Shown one piece after another: positions 57,595-64,000 of a DNA stretch of 64,000 nt. Position 1 is the first letter of the stretch, and each line of letters begins with the position of its first letter. Source of the stretch: WVYX01 sp039592335 (lineage in GTDB: Bacteria; Gemmatimonadota; Gemmatimonadetes; Gemmatimonadales; GWC2-71-9). The DNA lies in contig JBDHBX010000017.1 of NCBI GenBank assembly GCA_039592335.1, forward strand, positions 1 to 64,000, given 5' to 3'. Below the pieces are notes generated by a model that was not told the origin of the DNA, did not search any database, and saw only the letters and a program-made list of their open reading frames with translations. The position numbers and the translations under genes were made by a program.

Positions 57595-58647
57595 GTGCGG
57601 ATGCCCGACACGCCCCCGATCGACCGCAAGCTCGCGGCCCTCGAGAGTTTAGGATTCGAGCGCGTCGACCGCTCGCCCGTCACCACCGAGGCGGTCCGCC
57701 TGAGTCGCAAGGCCTTCAAGGTCACCAGCACGCGACCCGCCATGGGCACGCTCGTCTCCATCTCGACACGCGCCCGGTCGAAGGAGCGTGCTGAGGAAGC
57801 GATCGGACGGGCGCTCGAGGAGATGGACCGGCTGATCGGCGTGTTCAGCCGGTTCGAGGGTTCGTCGGCGATCGCGGAGCTCAACGACGCCGGCCGGCTG
57901 GACCACGCACCGTCGGAGTTCTCCCACGTCCTCTCCCGTTCCCTTGAGTACCACGAGCAGAGTGGCGGCGCTTTCGATGTCACCGTTGAGCCGCTGGTGG
58001 ACCTGTTCCGGGAGAGGCTCGACGGCGTGACGCCGCGCGAGCCGACGGCGGGCGAGATCAGGGAGGCGCTGGAGCTGGTGGGCTCGCGCCACGTCGCCCT
58101 GTCGCGTGGCAGCGTGAGCTTGGCACGGGCCGGCATGGGGATCACGCTCGACGGGGTCGCCAAGGGCTACATCGTGGACGCCATGGCCCGAGTGCTGGCC
58201 GACCACGAGATCGGGAGCTTCCTGATCAATGCAGGCGGCGACATCAGGGCGAGCGGACGCAAGGAGCGCCGGCAACCCTGGACGGTGGGGGTGCAGGATC
58301 CTTCCAAGAGCGGATCCTTCCCCGACACGATTCACCTCACCGATGCCGCCGTAGCCACCTCGGGCAGCTATGAGATCTACTTCGATCGCGACAGGACGTA
58401 CCACCACATCGTAAGCTCGGAGACCGGCAGGTCGCCCAACCTGAGCGTCGGCGTCTCGGTGGTGGCTCCCAGCGCGATGGCGGCCGATGCCCTCGCGACC
58501 GCGGTCCTCGTCATGGAGCCGCGGCGGGGCATCGAGTTCATCAACTCCCTCTCCAGATGCGAGTGTCTCATCATCGGCGAGGATGGAACGCAACGGACGT
58601 CGACAGGCTGGAGGAGCAGACGGAATCATGACACGACGATCGGCTGA
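57595..58647 (+). CDS. apbE: FAD:protein FMN transferase without a signal peptide
   Basis: 350 residues from GTG 57595 (ATG 57601 is an alternative; no strong ribosome site is visible). Motifs: RPAMGTLVSIS, FSRFEGSSAIAELN, GGAFDVTVEPLVDLFRERL, GITLDGVAKGYIVDAM, SFLINAGGDIRASGR, AVATSGSYE, HHIVSSETGRSPN, and a Thr/Asp metal site near the C-terminus (AMAADALATAVLVM). ApbE attaches FMN through a phosphoester to Ser/Thr of target proteins. Most are exported lipoproteins; this one has no signal sequence, so it probably works in the cytoplasm. It overlaps the DoxX gene by 20 bases. Confidence 0.93.
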   Translation: MRMPDTPPIDRKLAALESLGFERVDRSPVTTEAVRLSRKAFKVTSTRPAMGTLVSISTRARSKERAEEAIGRALEEMDRLIGVFSRFEGSSAIAELNDAGRLDHAPSEFSHVLSRSLEYHEQSGGAFDVTVEPLVDLFRERLDGVTPREPTAGEIREALELVGSRHVALSRGSVSLARAGMGITLDGVAKGYIVDAMARVLADHEIGSFLINAGGDIRASGRKERRQPWTVGVQDPSKSGSFPDTIHLTDAAVATSGSYEIYFDRDRTYHHIVSSETGRSPNLSVGVSVVAPSAMAADALATAVLVMEPRRGIEFINSLSRCECLIIGEDGTQRTSTGWRSRRNHDTTIG

Positions 58648-59188
58648 TACGGAGCGCGCGGCCCTCCGCGGCTATAGCACCTTCCAGAAGACCGCACTGG
58701 TGGTGCTGCGGATCTTCATCGGCTGGCACTTCTTCTACGAGGGCCTCGCCAAGCTCATCAACCCGTACTGGACGGCGGCGGGGTATCTCGCCGAATCGCA
58801 GGGGTGGTTCAGCGGATGGTTTCTACGGGTCGCCTCCAACCCGTCCGCCCTGGCCGTGGTGGACTTCCTCAACGTGTGGGGCCTCATTGTGATCGGGTTG
58901 GGGTTGATGCTGGGGCTCTTCGCGCGTCCCGCCACGATCGCAGGCATCGTGCTCCTGGCCCTGTACTACGTCGCCGCGCCGCCGTTTGCCGGCTACACCT
59001 ACGCGATGCCTGCCGAAGGGAGCTATCTCGTCGTCAACAAGGTCCTGATCGAACTGACTGCGCTGTGTGTGCTGCTCGCCTTCCCGACCAGCAGCGTGTT
59101 CGGCTTGGACGGGGTCATCACACGCGACAGGCTGATGTTCTGGAAGCCTAAGACTGAATCCGCTGCGCCAACCCAGGCCCACGCTTGA
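58628..59188 (+). CDS. DoxX-family membrane protein
   Basis: 186 residues from ATG 58628. Four TM helices: VVLRIFIGWHFFYEGLAKLI (start of the family signature), AVVDFLNVWGLIVIGLGLML, TIAGIVLLALYYVAAPPFAG, VLIELTALCVLLAF. DoxX-like proteins pass electrons between soluble enzymes and quinone (as DoxD does with thiosulfate) or stabilise such complexes. It overlaps apbE by 20 bases and lies 12 bases before the Gfo/Idh gene: an electron-acceptor role for the oxidoreductase is inferred from this. Confidence 0.9.
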   Translation: MTRRSADTERAALRGYSTFQKTALVVLRIFIGWHFFYEGLAKLINPYWTAAGYLAESQGWFSGWFLRVASNPSALAVVDFLNVWGLIVIGLGLMLGLFARPATIAGIVLLALYYVAAPPFAGYTYAMPAEGSYLVVNKVLIELTALCVLLAFPTSSVFGLDGVITRDRLMFWKPKTESAAPTQAHA

Positions 59189-59200
59189 GGGGAGTGTACG

Positions 59201-60799
59201 ATGACTGACCACAACACGACCGACAAGCACGACGCTCTGGCAGTGGCGGAGGAGGGTGGCATCAGCCGGCGGGGCCTCATCAAGGCGCTCGTCTCGATCC
59301 CGTTCTTCGGCGTCTTCTTCTACAACTTCTTCAAGAAGAAGGCGGCCGACGAGGCCAGGCGAGAGGCCATCATGGCGGAGCTTGGGGTCGGCGAGAGGGG
59401 GCCGGCAGTCATCCCCGAAATGATCTCGCGACCGCCAGGAGAACGCATACGGTTGGGGATCATCGGGTTCGGCGGCGAGGGCGAGTCTCTGATACGCCAC
59501 GCCGGATTTGCCCACCCCGACTGGGTGGAGGAGGCGCGTGAGGCTAACGCCGAGGATCCTCGCAACAAGAACCTCGAGGTGTATCTCAATCAGAGCGACC
59601 TGAACGTCGCTATCACCGCGGTGTGCGACGTGTTCGACGTGCGTGCAGAGCGGGCGATTGCGGCGTCACAGGTGGATGTCCGACCGGCTGGTGCCCCCGC
59701 CAACTCGCCTGCCAAACGCTACCGGCACTACAGCGACCTCATCGCGAGCGGCGACTGTGACGCCGTGATCATCGCGACACCCGATCATTGGCACTCGCGC
59801 ATGACGATCGATGCAGTGAGAGCCGGCCTCCATGTCTACTGCGAGAAGTGCCTGACCCGAACGGAAGAGGAGACGCACGCCGTATACGACGCGGTCGGCA
59901 ACTCCGACGTGGTCTTCCAGCTGGGACACCAGAACCGCCAGTCGGAAGCGCACATGAAAGCTCGTGAGGTGATCGAAGCCAACATTCTCGGCCCGATCAC
60001 GCTGGTCGAAGGCACCACCAACCGGAACACCCCCTGGGGCGCATGGGTGTGGGACATTCATGAGGAGGGGAGCCCGGAGACGATCGACTGGGACGGGTTC
60101 CAGGGCCCAGCACCGCACAGGGTGCCGTTCAGCCTCGAGCGCTTCTTCCGTTGGCGCTGCTGGTACGACTACGGGACCGGCCTCTCGGGCGACCTCCTGT
60201 CGCACGAGTACGACGGCGTCAATCAGATCCTGCAGGTGGGCATACCGCAGTCGGCGGTGGCGTCGGGGGGCCTCTACTACTTCAAGGACGGCCGCGAGGT
60301 ACCCGACGTGTTCCAGGCCGTCTACGAGTACCCCGACCGCGACCTGACCTTCGTGTACAGCGCGACGCTCGCGAGCGGCATGCACCGTGGTCTCAAGTTC
60401 ATGGGTCACGACGCGTCGATGCAGGTGGGCGGGACGCTCACGGTGTCTGCCGAACGCGATTCCACCCGCTACGAGCAGAAGATCGAGGATGGGATCATCG
60501 ATCCCTCGCGCCCGATGTTCACGTACCAGCCGGGCTTCAAGGGGATCGACGCGGTGACTTCCGCGACGGCCGAGTACTTCGCGAGCAGAGGGCTGCTCTA
60601 CACCTACCGCGGCGGAAGACGCGTGTCGGCGTACCACCTGCTGATCGACGAGTGGCTCGACGTGATCAGGAACGGCGGGGTCACGAGCTGCAACATCGAC
60701 CGCGCCTTCGAGGAAGCGATCACCTGCCACATGGCCACGCGCTCCTATCTGGAAGGCCGCAAGGTCGAGTGGGATCCCGTGCGCCGCAGGATCGTGTAG
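59201..60799 (+). CDS. membrane-tethered Gfo/Idh/MocA oxidoreductase
   Basis: 532 residues. An N-terminal SRRGLIKALVSIPFFGVFFY (about 24-43) is a twin-arginine-like signal with an uncleaved-looking hydrophobic anchor, so the catalytic domain probably faces the periplasm. The Rossmann NAD-binding site reads LGIIGFGGEGESLI (about 84-97). The motif EKPxx is changed to EKCLT (Lys kept, Pro to Cys) in VYCEKCLTRTEEETHAV. The catalytic region has GDLLSHEYDGVNQIL. This family oxidises sugar hydroxyls, often at C3. TAT-exported members carry NAD(P) as a tightly bound cofactor. Confidence 0.92.
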   Translation: MTDHNTTDKHDALAVAEEGGISRRGLIKALVSIPFFGVFFYNFFKKKAADEARREAIMAELGVGERGPAVIPEMISRPPGERIRLGIIGFGGEGESLIRHAGFAHPDWVEEAREANAEDPRNKNLEVYLNQSDLNVAITAVCDVFDVRAERAIAASQVDVRPAGAPANSPAKRYRHYSDLIASGDCDAVIIATPDHWHSRMTIDAVRAGLHVYCEKCLTRTEEETHAVYDAVGNSDVVFQLGHQNRQSEAHMKAREVIEANILGPITLVEGTTNRNTPWGAWVWDIHEEGSPETIDWDGFQGPAPHRVPFSLERFFRWRCWYDYGTGLSGDLLSHEYDGVNQILQVGIPQSAVASGGLYYFKDGREVPDVFQAVYEYPDRDLTFVYSATLASGMHRGLKFMGHDASMQVGGTLTVSAERDSTRYEQKIEDGIIDPSRPMFTYQPGFKGIDAVTSATAEYFASRGLLYTYRGGRRVSAYHLLIDEWLDVIRNGGVTSCNIDRAFEEAITCHMATRSYLEGRKVEWDPVRRRIV

Positions 60800-60840
60800 C
60801 AAACGTCAGCCGAGACCTTTGACACCAGGGAGCCGATGAC

Positions 60841-62073
60841 GTGAGCGCCAAGACCCGACTCGGCATCATGATGTTCCTGCAGTACGCCATCTGGGGGGCC
60901 TGGGCCCCCGTGCTGTCGTCGTATCTCATCAACGAAGCGGGGTTCAGCGGCGGTCAGGTGGGTTGGATCTACGCGCTCCTCCCGCTCGCCACGATCATCT
61001 CCCCGTTCGTGGGCGCCCAGGTGGCGGATCGGCACTTCTCCTCGGAGAAGGTGATCGGGTTTCTCGCATTCACCGGCGGCTTGCTGCTGATAGCCATTTC
61101 ACGCACGACCGACTACAGCGTCATGCTCGTGCTGATGCTCGCCTACTGTCTGCTCTACGCCCCTACGCTCGCCCTCACCAACTCCATCGCCATGATCAAC
61201 CTCGAGGATTCCGAGAAAGAGTTTGGCGGGATCAGGGTGTGGGGCACGCTTGGGTGGATAGCCGCGGGATGGGCGCTTACGGGCTGGCGCTGGCTGGGTG
61301 ATAACGCGAGCGTGCCGGTCGCCCAGGGAGACATGCTGCTCTTGGCCGGTGTCATCTCGATCGCGATGGGCGCGCAGTCCCTGACGCTGCCGCAAACGCC
61401 GCCGGTGAAGGAGGGCGTGAAGCCGTGGGCCTTCCTGGAGTCGCTGAAGATGCTCCGGGCCAAGCAGTTCGCGATCTTCGTGGGGATCACCTTCGTGGTC
61501 GCGACCGAGCTCGAGTTCTTCTACATCCTCACCGCGCCGTTCCTCGAGTCGGACGAGATCGGCGTGTCGAGCACGAACGTTCCAGCGGTCATGACGGTGG
61601 CTCAGTTTGCCGAGATCTTTGTCATGGCGTTTCTCCTATCGCGGTTCCTCAAGAAGTACGGCATGCGGAGGACACTTGCCTTTGGTGTGGTTGCCTGGCC
61701 GGTGCGCTACATCATCTTCGCCATCGGCACGCCCGCGTGGCTGGTCATCGCCTCGCTGGCGCTCCACGGTTTCTGCTACGTGTTCTTCTTCGTCGCCGCG
61801 TTCATCTACGTTGATAAGGTTGCGCCACCCGACATCCGCGCCTCCGCGCAGGGCCTCATCGCCATCGTGGCCCTCGGCCTCGGGCGGTTTCTCGGCAGCT
61901 TGTTCGCGGGCAAGATCAGGGACGTGTTCACGACCGGGGTCGAGACGAACTGGACCTATGTCTTCCTGGTGCCCTGCGCGCTGACCCTCCTCTGCGCCGT
62001 GGCGTTCCTCCTCTTCTTCCGTGAAGAGGAGGCGACAGGACGGGAGTCGCTCGCGGCCACGAGCACGACGTAG
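60841..62073 (+). CDS. NHS/MFS-type permease for a sugar or nucleoside
   Basis: 410 residues, twelve predicted TM helices, GTG 60841 with GGGAG 9-10 bases before it. FLQYAIWGAWAPVLSSYLIN and GGIRVWGTLGWIAAGWALTG are signatures of the nucleoside-H+ symporter (NHS) group, as are the FATHER-like ADRHFSSEKV and APTLALTNSIAMIN segments. In operons with DUF1080 and Gfo/Idh proteins, this group of permeases imports oxidised or keto sugars (inference). Confidence 0.9.
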   Translation: MSAKTRLGIMMFLQYAIWGAWAPVLSSYLINEAGFSGGQVGWIYALLPLATIISPFVGAQVADRHFSSEKVIGFLAFTGGLLLIAISRTTDYSVMLVLMLAYCLLYAPTLALTNSIAMINLEDSEKEFGGIRVWGTLGWIAAGWALTGWRWLGDNASVPVAQGDMLLLAGVISIAMGAQSLTLPQTPPVKEGVKPWAFLESLKMLRAKQFAIFVGITFVVATELEFFYILTAPFLESDEIGVSSTNVPAVMTVAQFAEIFVMAFLLSRFLKKYGMRRTLAFGVVAWPVRYIIFAIGTPAWLVIASLALHGFCYVFFFVAAFIYVDKVAPPDIRASAQGLIAIVALGLGRFLGSLFAGKIRDVFTTGVETNWTYVFLVPCALTLLCAVAFLLFFREEEATGRESLAATSTT

Positions 62074-62096
62074 TCCATGGGAAGGCGGTGACGGTG

Positions 62097-63347
62097 ATGC
62101 AGGCCAGGAAGCGACTCGGCGTGGGGATGATCGGTGGGGGATTCGTCGGCAGGTTCCACATCCGCTCGTGGCTCGGGGTGCGTGACTCGGATATCCTGGG
62201 CGTCGTGAGTCGCCGACGAGAGACGGCCGCGGAGGCAGCGGCGCTCGCCGCGGAGATCGGCGTGGGCGACGCCAAGGTGTTCGGCTCGGTGACCGAGATG
62301 GTAGCCGATCCGTCGATCGACGCCCTCTGGATCCTCGCACCCAACTTCACCCGCATCGAGATCATGGAGGAGATCGCGCACGCGATCGAGGCTGGGAAGG
62401 GCGAGCTCGTGGGGGTCGCGTGCGAGAAACCACTAGGCCGGAACGCCGCAGAGGCCCGCAGGATGCTCGAGTTGGCCGGGAAGAGCGGTCTGCTCCACGG
62501 CTACCTGGAAAACCAGCTGTTCTCGCCCGGGGTCGTCCGGGGCAAGGACACCCTGTGGGCCCGCGGAGCGGCGCTCACCGGCCCGCCGTATCTTGCGCGC
62601 GCCGCCGAGGAGCACAGCGGCCCCCACATGCCGTGGTTCTGGGAGGGAGAGCTTCAGGGAGGCGGCGTCCTGAACGACATGATGTGCCACTCGGTGGAGG
62701 TGGCGCGGTTTCTCCTTACACCGCCCGGCGCGCCGCGGGAAGCGCTCACGCCGGTCAAGGTGACGGCGCACACCTCGTGCCTCAAGTGGCAGGAGCCGCG
62801 TTACGCCGCTCAGCTCGCCGCACGGAGCGATGGCGAGGTCGACTACCTCAACCGACCCGCCGAGGACTTCGCCCGTGCGTTGGTGGAATACCGCGATGAG
62901 GAAGGGAAGGAGCGCGTGGTGGAGGCCACCACGTCGTGGTGCTTCGTGGGCGCGGGGCTCCGACTCACGATGGAGCTGTTGGGGCCGGAGTACTCCATGG
63001 TGGTGAACACGCTCGACGCGGGGCCGAAGTTGTTCTTCTCGCGCGAGGTGCAGGGGGAGGCAGGCGAAGATCTGGTCGAGAAGCAAAACGCCGAGATGGG
63101 ACTGATGCCGGTCGTCAGCGACGAGGAGAGCGAGTACGGTTACGTGGGAGAGAACCGGCACATGGTGCAATCGTTTCTCGGAGGCAGGCTTCCCGCGGAG
63201 AGCTTCGCCGACGGTGTGAACGTAACGGAGCTCCTCATGACGGCGTACATGAGCGCTGAGCAAGAGCGGACGATCTCCTTCCCGCCCAAGGGACTTGAGT
63301 CGTTCGTGCCGGCCGTGGCGAGGGGGGAGTGGAATCCCAAGGGGTGA
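62097..63347 (+). CDS. cytosolic Gfo/Idh/MocA oxidoreductase
   Basis: 416 residues from ATG 62097 (GGGAAGG at 11 bases; GTG 62088 and 62094 are also in frame). NAD motif GVGMIGGGFVGRFHIRSW, sugar-enzyme motif CEKPLGRNAAEARRMLE (EKP intact), LENQLFSPGVVRGKD, and the catalytic GGGVLNDMMCHSVEVARFLL with His of the DxxxH motif. There is no signal peptide, so it works in the cytosol. It may reduce an imported 3-keto sugar, the reverse of the exported enzyme upstream. Confidence 0.93.
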   Translation: MQARKRLGVGMIGGGFVGRFHIRSWLGVRDSDILGVVSRRRETAAEAAALAAEIGVGDAKVFGSVTEMVADPSIDALWILAPNFTRIEIMEEIAHAIEAGKGELVGVACEKPLGRNAAEARRMLELAGKSGLLHGYLENQLFSPGVVRGKDTLWARGAALTGPPYLARAAEEHSGPHMPWFWEGELQGGGVLNDMMCHSVEVARFLLTPPGAPREALTPVKVTAHTSCLKWQEPRYAAQLAARSDGEVDYLNRPAEDFARALVEYRDEEGKERVVEATTSWCFVGAGLRLTMELLGPEYSMVVNTLDAGPKLFFSREVQGEAGEDLVEKQNAEMGLMPVVSDEESEYGYVGENRHMVQSFLGGRLPAESFADGVNVTELLMTAYMSAEQERTISFPPKGLESFVPAVARGEWNPKG

Positions 63348-63379
63348 GACGGGAACCGGGAATCGTGAGGCGTGAGACC

Positions 63380-64000
63380 ATGAGGCGAATAGGCATGATC
63401 ACCATCCGGTTGGTGGCGGTCGCTCTTGCGCTGGGAGTGCTCGCCCAATGCGGGAGCGCGCAGGAGCGCGAGGGGTTCGAACAGTTGCTCCAGTCGCACA
63501 ACGGTACATACACCAAGGACGGCTGGAACCACTACGGACCGGGCTACTTCGAACTGGACCGCGCGACCGGCGTGCTCACCTCGCACGGAGGGATGGGACT
63601 GTTCTGGTATGCCGCGAAGCAGTACGGCGATTTCGTCTTGGAGCTGGAGTTCCGCTACGCTGACCGAACGGCCAACTCCGGGGTGTTCCTCAGGGTGCCG
63701 GGCGTTCCGGTGAGTGATGACTACATCTACCACAGTTTCGAGGTCCAGATCGACGATGCCAGTGAAGGCAATGAGCAGACCGGCGGCGTGTACGATGCCG
63801 AAGCGCCCGCAGAGCTCGCCTCGAAGCCGCCCGGCGAGTGGAACCAATACAGGATCACGTTCGTCGGCAACCACATTACGGTCGAGCTGAACGGGCAGCG
63901 GGTGGTGGACTGGGAAGCGGAGCCACGCGGGAAAGTCGAGGATTTCGCCCCGCGCGGCTACATTGGGCTACAGAACCACGACGAAGGGAGCCGGGTGGAG
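63380..64000 (+). CDS. DUF1080 / 3-keto-disaccharide hydrolase, cut by the right edge
   Basis: 207 visible codons from ATG 63380, reading to the last base. Signal peptide MRRIGMITIRLVAVALALGV...GSAQ. Concanavalin-like lectin fold of PF06439: EGFEQLLQSHNGTYTKDGWN, ELDRATGVLTSHGGMGLFWY, YGDFVLELEFRYADRTANSG, VFLRVPGVP, YHSFEVQIDDASEGNEQTGG, PPGEWNQYRITFVGNHITVE, GYIGLQNHDEG. The family cleaves 3-keto-glycosides. The last of the visible run; only about 10-20 residues are probably missing. Confidence 0.9.
   Translation, partial: MRRIGMITIRLVAVALALGVLAQCGSAQEREGFEQLLQSHNGTYTKDGWNHYGPGYFELDRATGVLTSHGGMGLFWYAAKQYGDFVLELEFRYADRTANSGVFLRVPGVPVSDDYIYHSFEVQIDDASEGNEQTGGVYDAEAPAELASKPPGEWNQYRITFVGNHITVELNGQRVVDWEAEPRGKVEDFAPRGYIGLQNHDEGSRVE

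Overview
High-GC bacterial chromosome with short intergenic gaps and a strong load of secreted proteins. The gene content fits Gemmatimonadota: three VPS10/sortilin-like Asp-box propeller proteins, Ig-like and PPC-type lipoproteins, M14 and penicillin-acylase hydrolases, an STK with zinc ribbon and PEGA domain, a eukaryote-type citrate synthase, and TAT-exported sugar enzymes. The phylum call is an inference from gene content; there is no rRNA in the window. I see no insertion sequence, CRISPR array, integrase or replication origin.

Layout. 1-2000: the 5' end of an unknown gene, a small secreted plug-only protein, and the ergothioneine methyltransferase EgtD. 2052-11857: three paralogous giant exported propeller proteins (two minus, one plus). 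11921-14216: a NifU-type Fe-S protein, a small membrane/coiled-coil protein, a PD40-type lipoprotein, tRNA-Leu(GAG), tRNA-Thr(CGT) and a clear terminator. 14757-21725: a 1335-residue Ig/tandem-95/beta-helix lipoprotein, a DUF6916-like protein, a GNAT enzyme, three tandem phage-collar ('microcystin-dependent') proteins and a small lipoprotein. No other phage gene is present. 21987-29735: a membrane spermidine-synthase-like protein, a cysteine-rich Fe-S protein, small orphans, a signal peptidase I with Arg at the general-base Lys position, a TIGR01777 oxidoreductase and a KamA-like radical SAM enzyme.

29803-43368: a fused ADP-forming acyl-CoA synthetase, the TIGR03546/TIGR03545 pair, a 1586-residue acyl-AMP ligase/GNAT fusion, citrate synthase and an M14 metallopeptidase. 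43453-53200: TerC, a PPC/Ig lipoprotein, an overlapping three-gene kinase operon (STK, TPR-like exported protein, outer-membrane-like protein), penicillin acylase and small membrane or barrel proteins. 53430-54327: a STAS-like protein and a DinB protein.

54342-64000: a closely packed plus-strand run: a plug/regulatory-like secreted protein, an AstE/AspA-type hydrolase, an exported TIM-barrel isomerase, ApbE, DoxX, a membrane-tethered Gfo/Idh/MocA oxidoreductase, an NHS-type MFS permease, a second Gfo/Idh/MocA oxidoreductase and a DUF1080 (3-keto-disaccharide hydrolase) protein cut by the right edge. Together these look like a system for oxidising and splitting glycosides through 3-keto sugars, with an unusual DoxX/ApbE redox module.

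The best candidates for something undescribed are the collar-triplet locus (18831-21725), the 3-keto-sugar plus DoxX/ApbE operon (55456-64000), the acyl-AMP ligase/GNAT fusion, and the signal peptidase with Lys replaced by Arg. All function calls come from motif recognition by eye. No database search was run.
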